From the NCBI RefSeq assembly GCF_004027225.2, contig NC_044301.2, positions 25,484,210 through 25,548,209 on the forward strand: a stretch of DNA of 64,000 nt, in the 5' to 3' direction. The DNA comes from Strigops habroptila. Taxonomy: Eukaryota; Chordata; Aves; Psittaciformes; Psittacidae. The notes beneath the pieces are model-generated. The model was not told where the DNA came from and made no database searches. It worked only from the letters and a program-made list of their open reading frames with translations. Below, piece after piece: positions 1 through 11,709 of the stretch. Positions within the stretch are counted from its first letter, which is position 1, and every line of letters starts with the position of its first letter. The translations under genes were made by a program, and so were the position numbers.

Positions 1-2
1 TG

Positions 3-1101
3 CAGCAATGGAAGCAGAGCAACTGGCAACGCAGAAGTAAACCCATCTGGGCTGCTGCATTGTGGCAAGATATCGCTGCTCGGGTGCAGAACCTGGTGGT
101 GAAGGTACGCCACGTAGATGCTCATGTACCCAAGAGTCGGGCCACTGAGGAACACCAGAATAACCAGCAAGTGGATAAAGCTGCTAAGATTGAAGTGGCT
201 CAGATGGACTTGGATTGGCAACATAAGGGTGAATTATTTTTAGCCTGGTGGGCCCATGACACCTCAGGCCATCAAGGCAGAGATGCAACATATAGATGGT
301 CTTATGATCGAGGGGTGGACTTAATGATGGACACTATTGCCCAGGTTATTCACGAATGTGAAACATGTGCTGCACTTAAGCAAGCCAAGCGGTTAAAGCG
401 TCTGGTATGGAGGACGATGGCTGAAGTACAAGTATGGGGAGGCCTGGCAGACTGATTATATCACACTCCCACTGACCCGCCAAGGCAAGCGCTATGTGCT
501 TACCATGGTGGAAGCAACCACCACATGGCTGGAAACATATGCTGTGTCCCACGCCACTGCCCGGAACACTATCCTGGGCCTTGAGAAACAAGTCTTGTGG
601 CGACATGGCACCCCAGAGAGAATTGAGTCAGACAATGGGACTCATTTCCGGAACAACCTCATAGACACTTGGGCCAAAGAGCATGGCATTGAGTGGGTAT
701 ATCACATCCCCTACCATGCACCAGCCTCTGGGAAAATCAAACGGTACAATGGGCTGTTAAAAACTACACTGAGAGCAATGGGTGGTGGGACTTTCAAACA
801 CTGGGATACACATTTACCAAAAGCCACCTGGTTGGTCAACAGTAGGGGATCTGCCAACAGGGCTGGCCCAGCCCAATCAGAACTTTTATGTACTGTAGAG
901 GGGGATAAAGTTCCTGTGGTGCACATAAAGAATTTGTTGGGGAAGACAGTCTGGGTTATTCCTGCTTCAGGTAAAGGCAAACCCACTCGTGGGGTTGCTT
1001 TTGCTCAGGGACCTGGATATACTTGGTGGGTAATGCGGGAAGATGGGGAAGTCCGATGTGTACCTCAAGGGGATTTGATTTTGGGGGAAAACAGCCAATG
1101 A
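3..1101 (+). pseudogene. ERVL-like pol 3' part: RNase H end and integrase (copy A, broken)
   Basis: Retroviral pol entering from the left edge. One open frame (3-455) holds the C-terminal end of RNase H (HVDAHVPKSRATEEHQ, then the NQQVDKAAK aspartate) and the integrase zinc-binding module (HDTSGHQ...HECETC). A frameshift near 415-440 moves the reading to a second frame that ends at 1101 and holds the integrase core (ESDNGTHF carries the second catalytic Asp) and C-terminal domain. The third catalytic residue, Glu in the usual GKxER motif, reads Lys (GKIKRYNG). Known role of the family: RNA removal and insertion of viral DNA. Inference: inactive fossil. No env follows. Confidence 0.9.
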
Positions 1102-1529
1102 ACTCAATTGTACGCTGTTGCCTGCTCTATAACACTTTTATAGCCCACCAGCTAGATATCTTCAGGTCGCCAGCAATTGACCCTGACTTCCCTCCGATCA
1201 TCACCTCAACAAAGAATGAATTTTGAGAAAACCAGACAAGCTCAGCAGTGACCAGACGAGTTTGGCGGTATCATCAGCAGGCAGCAACCCAACACTACAC
1301 ACCGTCCCTCCTGCCCTGAAAGACTATTACAAGAGATGGAGCCTGACATCATGGACTGGATGAGTTCAGCAATTTTACAGGGATTGGTCCATGGACTAGG
1401 GAATAATATCTTTCTCTGTGTGTGGGTGTGGTTGTATATATATGTGTATATATGGGACAGGGGTGATGGTGTGCTGAGAGATGTGGGATCTGAGCATGAC
1501 GTGAATGGTATGGAATAAGGGGTGGATAC
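1102..1529 (+). repeat. ERVL-like 3' internal region to polypurine tract (copy A)
   Basis: Noncoding tail between the integrase stop and the 3' LTR. It contains a short inverted repeat (TGCCTGCT at about 1118-1126 and AGCAGGCA at about 1277-1284) and a TA/TG-rich patch near 1434-1452. It ends in a purine-rich tract (AATAAGGGGTGGATAC) directly before the LTR, the position of the plus-strand primer. The same tail is seen in reverse at 11317-11564 and 61475-61725. Confidence 0.75.
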
Positions 1530-2098
1530 TGTCCTGGGTTCAGCTATAGCAGTCATTTTTCTCCTTCTTAGTAGCTGGTGCAGTGCTGTGTTTTTTAACT
1601 TTCAGCCTGGGAACAACGCTGATAACACTGATGTTTTTAGTTGTTGCTAAGTAATGTTTACTCTGACCAAGGACTTTCTCAGTCTCATGCTTTGCCAGGG
1701 AGGAGGGGAAGCCGGGAGGAAGCAGAGACAGGACACCTGACCCAAACTAGCCAAAGGGGTATTCCATACCACAGCACGTCATGCCCAGTATATAAACTGG
1801 GGGGAGTTACCCGGAAGGCCCAGATCGCTGCTCAGGTTGGGCTGGGTATCGGTCAGCAGGTGATGAGCAATTGTATTCTCTCCCCTTGTTATTTCCCTTA
1901 TCATTATTATTATTGGGGGTAGCAGTAGTAGTTTTGTATTATACCTTAGTTACTGTAGTGTTCTTATCTCAACCCATGGGATTTACATTCTTTTGATTCT
2001 CCTCCCCATACCTCCAGGAGCAGGGGGGGAAGAAGGGAGGGAGGGAGTGAGCAGATAGATACATGGTTCTGAGTTACTGGCTAGCTTAAAAAATGACA
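1530..2098 (+). repeat. ERVL-like LTR, full length, shared by two tandem copies
   Basis: 569 bp, starts TGTCCTGGGTTCAG and ends TGACA, so it has the TG...CA ends of an LTR. TATA-like TATATAAA lies at 1789-1796. It is preceded by the pol and polypurine tail of copy A and followed after 8 bases by a primer-binding site, so it serves as 3' LTR of the left copy and 5' LTR of the right copy. The same sequence recurs at 9999, 10750 (-), 22593 (-), 42980 (-), 60504 and 60916 (-). Confidence 0.92.
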
Positions 2099-2106
2099 GT
2101 TCTTAT

Positions 2107-2124
2107 TGGTGCCCAACTTGGGGC
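2107..2124 (+). promoter_or_regulatory. Primer-binding site, tRNA-Lys(1,2) type
   Basis: TGGTGCCCAACTTGGGGC lies 8 bases after the LTR. It matches the known tRNA-Lys(1,2) primer site with two differences. The copy at 42954-42971 (-) reads TGGCCCCCAACGTGGGGC, also close to that consensus, so the family used tRNA-Lys. Confidence 0.85.
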
Positions 2125-2219
2125 TCAAAGGGCTGAGATAACGACAGATCTGACCAGAGTGTGTCTAATTGTATTTGTGATAAGCATTCACTGTTTTGGA
2201 TTAATAGTCACTCATCACA

Positions 2220-3596
2220 ATGTTTATTTATTTGCTCTCAGAGTCGTTGCATTTGGTCTTGGAGTTTCTGCACATCATACCTTACTTACAGCCAGTATTT
2301 GCTTTTTTAGTATTTATCAGCTGGGGGGGCCTGGGCTAAGGTCATTGTTTCACTGTACTTCATGGTACTGACTGGTAATACAACAGAATCATTGATCATG
2401 AAACTGGTCTGGCATGCATTCTCAGCATGGTCATCACCTCCATACTTTGGGAGGCATATAATGGAATTTTTTAGCAATTACACATCTTTTTTTTCCTCCT
2501 CGGTGCGTCAACCTATGAAGGAGACATTCCCTCATACCCCCCGCTCCCCCACAAGGCTATTTACAGCAGCATTTGAGAATTCTAAAGGTTTTGGATGGCC
2601 TTTGGATACCCTTGGAACCTGTCTGCTGCTTTTGCTGGGGATCAGCATGTTGCCACACACACAGCGTGTGTTTTACCCATGGCCATCCCACCCTGAGAAC
2701 ACCCTATTTCATCTGATCTTGAAAGTTAAGCAGGGTCGGTCTTGGGTCTTGTCTAGGGTTAGACAACGATATAGGAGGACCACCAAGAGATTTTCCCCGA
2801 TGCTGGACAGTCATGAGTGGCAGGGGGCGTGGGATAGTATGGGCAAGTATCTAGGCCAGTGGGCCCATCCAGTGCTTTGGAACTTCACCCCCGAACAAGT
2901 GCGAAATCTGGAAGAACTAATAAAGCACTTAAATGAGGTGTGCTATCGTTCTGGCAATACCGAAGAGAGAAATGAGCCCTCAGCCTTTGGAGGCGGCTCC
3001 TGGCAGCTGTGAAGGAAAGGTTTCCTTACAAGGATGATGTTATGTGTCACTCAGCCAAGTGGACCGCAATACAGAGAGGCATGCAGTCCCTGAGGGAATC
3101 AGCCATTCTAGAGATGATCTATCGTAGGACGGATGTCGGGAATGCACCCCTAGATCCAGATGAACTCAAATGTACACAACCCATGTGGCAGAAACTTACA
3201 CGGAGTGCACCATCATCATATGCCCACTCATTGGCATCAATGACCTGGAGTGAGGCAGCACCACCAACAGTGGATGAAGTAAGTCATCAACTCCAAGAGT
3301 TCAAAGACAATCTCACCCCTTCCATCATTTCAGCTGTGGAAAAACTCCTGTCCCAAGAGTTCAAACAATTGAGAGATGATGTATCCAATCTATCCAGCTC
3401 CCCAAGTGTACCAACCTGCATCTCAACTATTAACAGAAGGCGCCCTACTGCTTGAGAGAGAAGATATAGGAGGTACACACTATGGGCCACCCTATGGTTT
3501 TCCTTGCGGGATCACGGAGAAGACATGAGAAAGTGGGATGGAAAACCTACCCCAGTTCTGGAGGAACGGGTATGTGAATTGGAGAACAATGGTCAA
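2220..3596 (+). pseudogene. ERVL-like gag with hydrophobic N-terminus (copy B, broken)
   Basis: ATG at 2220 is 95 bases after the primer site, the same spacing as in the copy at 42858 (-). The N-terminus (MFIYLLSES, then a strongly hydrophobic stretch) is cut by one extra G in the G-run at about 2322-2328. The frame resumes at 2362 and runs to 3012, with a second hydrophobic stretch (CLLLLLGISML) and a basic segment RRTTKRF. Another frame, 3009-3455, ends at a TGA where the 40.9-kb copy has CGA; it contains the coiled-coil-like part (EFKDNL, SAVEKL) and STINRRRPTA. The end (MRKWDGKPTPVLEERV) reads up to 3595. No Cys-His box was seen. Role inferred from position between primer site and protease. 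Confidence 0.72.
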
Positions 3597-3886
3597 GGAG
3601 TTACCCGGAAGGCCCAGATCGCTGCTTGGGTCGGGCTGGGTATTGGTCGGCGGCTCGTGAGCAATTGCATTCTCTCCCCTTGTTATTTCCCTTATCATTA
3701 TCATTACTGGTGGTAGCAGTAGTAGTTTTGTATTATACCTTATTTACTGGACTCTTATCTTACCTGGTGGGATTTACATTCTTTCGAATCTCCTCCCCAT
3801 CCCTCCAGGAGCAGGGGGGGAAGAAGAAGGGGAGTGAGCGAGTGGCTGCGTGGTTCTGAGTTACCAGCTGGGCTTAAACCACGACA
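3597..3886 (+). repeat. ERVL-like LTR fragment (3' half)
   Basis: From GGAGTTACCCGGAAGG to ACGACA, this matches the last half of the LTR at 1530-2098. It is joined directly to gag at 3596, so protease, pol, the 3' tail and the LTR 5' half are missing. The junction lies on a few shared bases (GGAG), suggesting a deletion through microhomology. Confidence 0.85.
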
Positions 3887-6800
3887 ACTGTAATCAATTT
3901 GAGGGAATGAACAGATGGCAATACAACCTTCCCACCATTCTTAACTGCAAGTTACTAGGAAAAACAGTATTGACCTGTGGAGTAATCATCTATTATACCA
4001 GATCATGCTTGTGAATCTGTATCTTTCTCAAAATAAATTTTGAAGAGGGCAAGAGCAGGACAGAAAGCAGAACCAAGCAGACATAGCACTATTCTTTCAA
4101 TCTTGAAAGTAATTTTTAAGGAGCGGAATACAAAGAACCAACAACAGGTATTTAAAGGAGCTATCCCACTATTATGAACCACAGTGAAAGAACCATATAG
4201 TGTAAAGAACATACATTTCACTGCAGAGATAAAACTGTTCCGTATGGTTGTTGGTAGGGTTAAGTATCATCTAGGACATAATGAGCACTCTGTTCTTGCT
4301 GAATATCATTTTGTACAGAGTAGCACTGGAAAGAATTTTCCTCATTAATGAACCATGATGGGGAGAAGAATGAAACTTAAGACAGCTCATTTTTCCAGGA
4401 TGATAATGTTCTTCAGTTTTACGTCATTTAAGTTCTATATTAATTATAGAGAAATGGAGGCTTTACAGTCCCCCTGCTCCCTCTCTCATTACATATGTAA
4501 TTGTAAAAGCTACCTTGCTGTAATATAACATTAATCTCTGTACTTCTTATGGGATTGCAGACTTGTAGTAATGGATGACCATGTCTCAGAGCACATTTTC
4601 ACAGTACACTGTAATATTACTGAGTCACGACTTTGGAATGTGAAAGCACAAGTCCAGAATCTTAGCTAGACTACTCCCATAATCTATAAATACATCTGGA
4701 AGATACATGTACCTATTTACAATAGCTACTTACAGCTTTTCTAGATTGAAAAAAAACGCAAAACAAACCAACCAAACAAAAAACCCCCAAACAAAAGTAC
4801 CCCCAAAACCCCAAAATCATACCAGACTGAAAAAGTGTGTCAACCAGCAGCTTTCACTAAAAAGTAGTAAGTAAAAGGAAGCAAGCAAACACTTCATTCC
4901 CAAGTTCTCAGAAGCCTGGACTGGAAGCTATAGAAAAGTCTACGTTCAGAATGACTGCATTTTCTCAACCTACGATTCCTAAATCTTTAACTAAGAACAA
5001 CTCATTTTAATTTTTGGAGAAAGACAAAATAAACACTGGGTCTTTGATTCTTTTATCTGAAGGAAAACTGGGGCCTAACTCTAGTGCAACTGACAGCAAT
5101 TTTTACAAGATGACTACACATAAATATCCAAATAAGAATCGTACAATATAACCAATGCACTGGCATATATACATATGTACACACACAGAGGTACATATAT
5201 TCTCATGCAACTTACATGAACAGGTATTTTGGAAGGGGGGGGGAACAACAAACCTACACGTCAAACTAACCAAACAAAAATTTCATGTCTTATGTATCTA
5301 ATTGCAAATGCATAATCCATATAAGTATGCATAAATCAGTCTCTCACACACACTACTTATACAGAATGTGCAAATCTTCCACACCTCTAAAATGAGAAAA
5401 CAAAATGCAAAACCATACAATCTTACTTCTCGATTCTTACAAAAAAAGATTTACAGTGGGAAATCCTAGTCTTTGGATCAAAACAGTCAAAATCAGCATC
5501 ACATTAGTATCAATGGGATGGCGCTGCTTTGCCAATCTATGTACTTCTCTGTAACTCAAATTATACATGTATACCCTTTACAGAATATTTTCCCTTCATC
5601 CTATCCAACACAAAATGTTGAATTTCACTTACCCTTCAGTGTATCCTCTCTTAGGCCACACTAATGTTAGTTAAGGTTTCACTATCTCTGGATATTCTTT
5701 ACATAACAGGCTTAAAACTACTTGTGGAGGAGTGTCTGTAACAAATAAAGGGTGCCCATGGTCATTCATCTACTGCAAAAGCAAATGTGCTTTGTTGTGG
5801 GACAACAGCCATCTGAGAGCCCTCTAAGTAGTACTTTTGGAATAAGGCTAAAGAAATCCATGGAAAGACATTTACTGCAGACGTATAAGCAGGACACAGG
5901 AATGGCAAACTGATTATTTCTTGCCATCATTCCATAAAACTTCAATATTCATAACCTAGCAGCTATCAGTCTTTAAGGATTAAAACCCACTGATTTCTTT
6001 AGGTTTTTATACTTCCTATCACAGTTCACTTGAGCAAACAAGACAAGAATAACTGTTTGGAAACTGCAACTTTTCTCATTATTTATATGAGAAATTATAT
6101 GTCTGCTTTAGTTTTTAAGTAACACTACAATGCTCTCTTTCCCTAGACATATTGTTTCTTCATATTTTTTAGTTCCGATTTACTTTAATTGTCGCCTTTA
6201 CCACAAGACTTAGAATTAACCGTACAACACATCAACATCCACCTGATGTCAAGAATACAGTCAATAACCATATGTTCCACTTTTAAAACTGAAAGAATTG
6301 TGCACACTTTATAGAATAAGCATGTCTTGCTGGCACCACAACTCTTTGTGAAGAGGTGACAGTCATTTAGCTGTGCTATATGCTAGTAACTGCAATCTGT
6401 TACGAGTGATTAGGTTTTGGACAAAACCTATTCAAAGCAAATCTGTTCTATGTTTAAACAGTCTCGGGATAGACATATGTAGTTTAAAAATTAGCTGAAG
6501 TGATATAAGACACAGCCAAATGCGTTGTGCTCTTCTTCCCCTACAAATATCTCCAAGGAATTTTACAGGTGTAACAGGGCAGATTGCTCTGATCTCTGTA
6601 AAGCAGCTATTTTCACTCAGATTTACAAAGCTGAAATGAACTGCACACTGAAGTGCTTATGTCTTCCCACCGACAACAAAGGTTGTGCAGATGATTAGCT
6701 CAGATGCTGTGAAGACAGTGTTTATACTGTAGTGCACAAAGTTAGACAAGTTGAATACCCCTTGCAGAAGTGTAACCTGTGTGTTTTCCTTGGCCTTTGA

Positions 6801-8284
6801 AAATACTTTGAACTATTATGTTTTGAACTTTCTGCTAGAATACCTGTTTCTTTGTCTTTGTTCTCTTGAAGATACTAGCAGAAGAGGTCACTTGTACTAA
6901 TAAATCCATGCCAGTTTTAAAATTTTAACTATAATTAAACTGTAGAAAAACACTATCATGAACAGAGAAACACCTGAGTATTTAAAGAATGGCTTTATAT
7001 TTACAGAAAGTACTGGTAGCTAAGAATATTCAAAGTTTTCATACAAGGGGACAGCATAAGGCCTCATACAACTCTCTCAGGAAAAGAGAATAGCTGAGTA
7101 CAATCCTTGGAAAAACGCAGACATTGCTACAGCATTTTCTAATAGCAAACAAAAAATATATTGCAGAATGCAATTAGTGCTTTTTACTTGAGTTCCTCAA
7201 CCCCTCATTGTTGCAAGTGCTATGGACTCCTGAATGACTCAAATTTTACAAGTTTATTTCCAATGAAAAACTCTGAGGAAAACAAAATCTATTATGCACA
7301 ATGCAATGAGGTCACAGTAATGCCCAAGGGGAAATGAAACTACTTGTTGCCAATATTTTCCAGAACCACAGAAAACAACCTGTGGCAACAGGACACAGGC
7401 AATACGTTCATTTATTAGGACCCAAATCCCACTATAATTTGTCATAAGTTATTCAGGCAACACCACTGGAACACAAAGACAAGACAATGGGATGACATTT
7501 CTATTTGCAAAATAGGCTGGATGGCTACTTCTACTGAAGTCCTAATGGAACAAAACAGATTCTTCCACGGTCAGTTCTTCCTGTTTTAGTCTCAGTTGTA
7601 CTTCCCTGTAGCATATAGCATCCTTCACATGTATTATATAGGCTACTTGTTAGGGATTGATGAAACCAAAAAAAAAACCCCAAACACTTAAGTGCAGGTT
7701 ATCATTTATTCCTGCTTTACCAATCAAAGTATTAGAGTAGCTTTTTGTAACAGCAGAATTTGAAAAAATAATACAAACACTAAAATATTTCCCTGGTTTG
7801 AAAAATCTGTGCACAAAACACATCTTGTACATACACTTCTGAGATTTCCAATAAATGTCAACATTTTGTTTCAATCGTATGTAGCAGAGGAACGTCAGCA
7901 CAGCTTCATTTTTATGATGGTGAACTTTGTGGGCAGAGTTTGGGGATGGCTATGGCATAAGATGGACAAGCAAAACAGGCATCAATTTCCCATGCAATAC
8001 AGCAGAAAAAGGTCCAACATTCTTTTTAATTTCACACTGATGTAATACACTTAACACCTAACACACTTTTTTCTTCTAAGGTTTCAGCAAATTATATGAA
8101 TCTTAATTCTCTTAAAATAAAAAAATACACAGAAAGTCTACACCACAAGGCTGAAGAGATGAGCTGGAAATCTGTGCTGTATAGCTCCTGAGAGCAACGG
8201 ATGATGCAGAGAAAAAAGAGAGAACATTTAAAAAACTAAGCTACTCATTTGCAGCTGTAAAGTATGACTTAGGCCCACTGTAGG
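3887..8284. other. AT-rich host sequence without a recognisable gene
   Basis: About 4.4 kb with no open frame above 83 codons that looks like protein and no recognised repeat, except an A/C-rich tract near 4748-4815 and a short TA/CA patch near 5165-5200. It could be intron, intergenic DNA or a long 3' UTR on the minus strand. I see no exon that I can support. Confidence 0.6.
4748..4815. repeat. A/C-rich low-complexity tract
   Basis: Runs of A and C with almost no G or T (AAAACAAACCAACC and AAAACCCCAAAA types). A similar tract is at 43687-43800. It is simple sequence with no coding signal. Confidence 0.8.
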
Positions 8285-9828
8285 AGAGGATCAGGTTTAA
8301 GACAATCTTAAAAACCTGAACATGCACAAGTCTATGGGACCTGATGAAATCCATCCACGGGTCCTGAAGGAGCTGGCGAATGAAGTTGCTAAGCCACTGT
8401 CCATCATATTTGAAAAATCATGGCAGTCAGGTAAAGTTCCCAACGACTGGAAAAAGGGTAATATAATCCCCATTTTCAAGAAGGGGAAGGTGGAAGACCC
8501 CAGGAACTACAGACCAGTCAGTCTCACCTCTGTGCCTGGCAAAATCTTGGAGCAGATTCTCCTGGAAAGCATGCTAAGGCACATGAAAAATAACGAGGTG
8601 GTTGGTGACAGCCAACATGGCTTCACTAAGGGGAAATCCTGCCTGACCAATTTGGTGGCCTTCTATGATGGGGCTACAGAACTGATGGACAGCAGCAGAG
8701 CAGTTGACATCATCTACCTGGACTTGTGCTAAGCGTTCGACACTGTCCCACACGACACCCTTGTCTCTAAATTGGAGAGACATCAACTTTATGGATGGAC
8801 CACTCAGTAGATAAAGAACTGGCTGGATGGCTGCACGCAAAGAGTTGTGGTCAACGGCTCAATGTCCAATTGGAAACCAGTAACGAGAGATGCCCCTCAG
8901 GGATCGGTGATGGGACCGGTCCTGTTCAACATCTTTGTCGGTGATGTGGACAGCAGGATGGAGTGCGCCCTCAGCAAGTTTGCTGACAACACCAAGCTGC
9001 GTGGTTCGGTTGATACGCTGGAGGGAAGGGATACCATCCAGAGGGATCTGGACACGCTTGAGACGTGGGCCAATGCCAACCTCATGAAGTTCAACCGAGC
9101 CAAGTGCAAGGTCCTACACTTGGGTTGGGGCAATCCCAGGCACAGCTACAGGTTGGGCAGAGAAGAAATTTGGAGCATCCCTGCAGAGAAGGACTTGGGG
9201 GTGTTGGTTAGTGAGAAACTTAACATGAGCCGGCAGTGTGCGCTTGCAGCCCAGAAAGCCAACCGTATCCTGAGCTGCATCAAAAGAAGCATGACCAGCA
9301 GGTCGAAGGAGGTGATCCTGCCCCTCTACTCTGCTCTCGTGAGACCTCACTTGGAGTACTGTGTACAGTTCTGGTGTCCTCAACATAAAAAGACCAGGGA
9401 GCTGTTGGAGCGAGTCCAGAGGAGAGCCACGAGGATGATAAGGGGGCTGGAGCACCTCCCGTATGAAGACAGGCTGAGAAAGTTGGGGCTGTTCAGCCTG
9501 GAGAAGAGAAAACTGCATGGAGACCTCCTAGCAGCCTTCCAGTATCTGAAGGGGGCCTATAAGGATGCTGGGGAGGGACTCTTCATTAGGGACTGTAGTG
9601 ATAGGACAAAGGGTCACAGGTTCAAACTTAGAAGTGTGAGGGTGGTGAGGCACTGGAACAGGTTGCCCAAGTTGTGAATGCTCCCTCCCTGGCAGTGTTC
9701 AAGGCCAGGTTGGATGTAGTCTGGGGTGACATGGTTTAGTGTGAGGCGTCCCTGCCCAGGGAGGTTGGAACTAGATGATCTTAAGGTCCTTTCCAACCAT
9801 TACTATTCTATGATCCTATGATTCTAAG
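8285..9828 (+). mobile_element. CR1 LINE, 5'-truncated
   Basis: About 1.5 kb of the second open frame and 3' UTR of an avian CR1 non-LTR retrotransposon. It starts inside the reverse transcriptase ([13 protein letters not shown]) and ends in the CR1 3' tail (TTCTATGATCCTATGATTCT at about 9808-9827). No target duplication is expected or seen. CR1 moves by target-primed reverse transcription and is usually 5'-truncated, as here. Confidence 0.95.
8322..9677 (+). pseudogene. CR1 ORF2 reverse transcriptase, broken
   Basis: Frame 8322-8732 carries RT motifs ([38 protein letters not shown]) and stops at a TAA just before the A-motif (AFDTVPHDTL, read after 8732). Frame 8847-9677 resumes with [13 protein letters not shown] and the C-motif, where the expected FADD reads FADN, so a catalytic Asp is lost. 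The C-terminal part ([21 protein letters not shown]) is typical of CR1. Stops plus the changed catalytic residue make it inactive. Confidence 0.93.
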
Positions 9829-9993
9829 ACTTTGGTTTTAAGAATTTAGTCAGGTCAACAATACTGGTAAATTATGTATTTGTTACAAATTGTAATCTAC
9901 ACACCTGTACATACTTAGATCTGAGACCAGTAGGAATTGTTCTCTGCTGATCATGGCTTACGGATGGCATCCATTAGCAACTTAAGCTTTTGA

Positions 9994-10556
9994 AGTTAGG
10001 TCCTGGGTTCAGCAGTAGCAGTCATTTTTCTCCTCCTTAATAGCTGGTGAAAAGCTGTGTTTTTTGACTTTAGCCTGAGAACAGTGCTGATAACACACCG
10101 ATGTTTTTAGTTGTTGCTAAGTAATGCTTACACTGATCAAGGACTTCTTCAGTCTCATGCTCTGCCAGGGAGGAGGAGAAGCCGGAAGGAAGCAGAGACA
10201 GGACACCTGACCCAAACTAGCCAAAGGGGTATTCCACACCATGGCACGTCATGCCCAGGATATAAACTGGGGGCAGTTACCCAGAAGGCCCAGATTGCTG
10301 CTCGGGTTGGGCTGGGTATCGGTCAGCAGGTGGTGAGCAATTATATTCTCTCCTCTTGTTATTTCCCTTATCATTATTATTATTGGTGGTAGCAGTAGTA
10401 GTTTTGTATTATACCTTAGTAACTGGACTGTTCTTATCTCAACCCCTGGGATTTACCTTCTTTTGATTCTCCCCCCCATCCTTCCGGGAGCGGGGGAAGT
10501 GAGCAAGCGGCTGCATGGTTATGAGTTACCGGCTGGGCTTAAACCACGACAAGTTA
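9994..10556 (+). repeat. Solo ERVL-like LTR with 5-bp target duplication
   Basis: LTR 9999-10551 (553 bp), close to the LTR at 1530-2098; the first base has changed (GGTCCTGGG for TGTCCTGGG) and it ends ACGACA. The flanks carry the direct repeat AGTTA at 9994-9998 and 10552-10556. Five-base duplications are usual for ERVL-type integrases. No internal sequence remains, as expected after recombination between the two LTRs of a provirus. Confidence 0.93.
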
Positions 10557-10711
10557 TGAACAATATTTCTGTAGAGTCTTAAAGACCTAATAGTACTCTT
10601 TGATGCCAAAGGATTATTTAATATTTTATAAGGAACATAATACAAATTAAAATAAATAATACCTTTCATGTCTTGAATCACTAAAAGCTACAGGGATTCA
10701 CATGGTCTTTT

Positions 10712-10749
10712 TCATAGAATCATAGAATAGTTAGGGTTGGAAAGGACCT
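10712..10749 (-). mobile_element. CR1 LINE 3' tip (left half of a split copy)
   Basis: Reads CATAGAATCATAGAATAG and GGTTGGAAAGGACCT, the reverse complement of the CR1 3' end. It breaks off at 10749; the next CR1 bases (GACCTTAAGATCATC) appear at 13189. The gap is filled by an ERVL-like insertion, and GACCT is duplicated on both sides. Confidence 0.9.
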
Positions 10750-11316
10750 TGTCGTGGTTTAAGCCCAGCCAGTAACTCAGAACCACGCAGCCGCTCGCTC
10801 ACTCCCCGCCTTCTTCCTCCCCCTGCTCCCAGAGGGATGGGGAGGAGAATCAAAGGAATGTAAATCCCACAGGTTGAGATAAGAACCCTCCAGTAACTAA
10901 GGTATAATACAAAACTACTACTGCTACCATTAATAATGATAATGATAAGGCAAATAACAAGGGGAGAGAATACAATTGCTCACCACCTGCCGACTGATAC
11001 CCAGCCTGACGTAAGCAGTGATCTCGGCCTTCTGGGTAACTCCCCTCAGTTTACATACTGGGCATGATGTGCTGTGGTATGGAATACCCCTTTGGCTAGT
11101 TTGGGTCAGGTGTCCTGTCTCTGCTTCCTCACAGCTTCCCCTCCTCCCTGGCAGAGCATGAGACTGAGAAAGTCCTTGATTGGAGTAAACATTACTTAGC
11201 AACAACTAAAAACATCGGTGTTATCAGCATGGTTCCCAGGCTTAAAGTCAAAAACACAGCACTGCACCAGCTACTAAGAAGGAGAAAAAATTACTGCTGT
11301 AGCTGAACCCAGGACT
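10750..11316 (-). repeat. ERVL-like LTR (3' LTR of copy C)
   Basis: 567 bp, reverse complement of the LTR family. The left end TGTCGTGGTTTAAGCC is the outer 3' end; the inner end reads CCAGGACT, with one changed base. The internal tail follows directly. Confidence 0.92.
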
Positions 11317-11709
11317 GTATCCACCCCTTATTCCATACCATTCACATCATGCTCAGATCCCACATTTTTCAGTATACCATCGCTTTTGCCTCATTCATAT
11401 ATATATACACCCACACACAAAAAGAGAGATATCATTCCTTAGTCCATGGACCAATCCCTATAACGTTGCTGAATTCATCCAGTCCATGATGTCTGGCTCC
11501 ATCTCTTGTAATAGTCTTTCAGGGCAGGAGGGACCGTGTGTAGTGTTGGATTGTTGCCTGCTATATAGCACTTTTATAGCCCACCAGCTACATGGCTTCA
11601 GGTCACCAGCAATTGACCCTGACTTCCCTTGGATAATCACCCCAACAAAGAATGAACTTTGATGAAACAGACGAGCTCAGCAGTGACCAGACGAGTTCGG
11701 CGGTGTCAT
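11317..11709. repeat. ERVL-like 3' internal tail, partly inverted
   Basis: 11317-11564 is the minus-strand tail. From about 11565 (after GTTGCCTGCT) the sequence continues on the opposite strand: 11565-11709 matches about 1125-1275 of copy A in plus orientation. The switch lies at one arm of the short inverted repeat described for copy A. Confidence 0.75.

Noticed and set aside
1641..1922. Open frame of about 93 codons repeated in many ERVL-like LTRs (also 10111-10392, 10930-11205, 43157-43435, 61085-61363)
   Set aside because: It begins at TTG just after a stop, has no ATG near its start and runs across the TATA box. It is open because the copies are similar, not because of evidence for a protein.
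5473..5664. Short plus-strand frame (63 codons) in host DNA
   Set aside because: No recognisable domain, no splice context and composition like its AT-rich surroundings.
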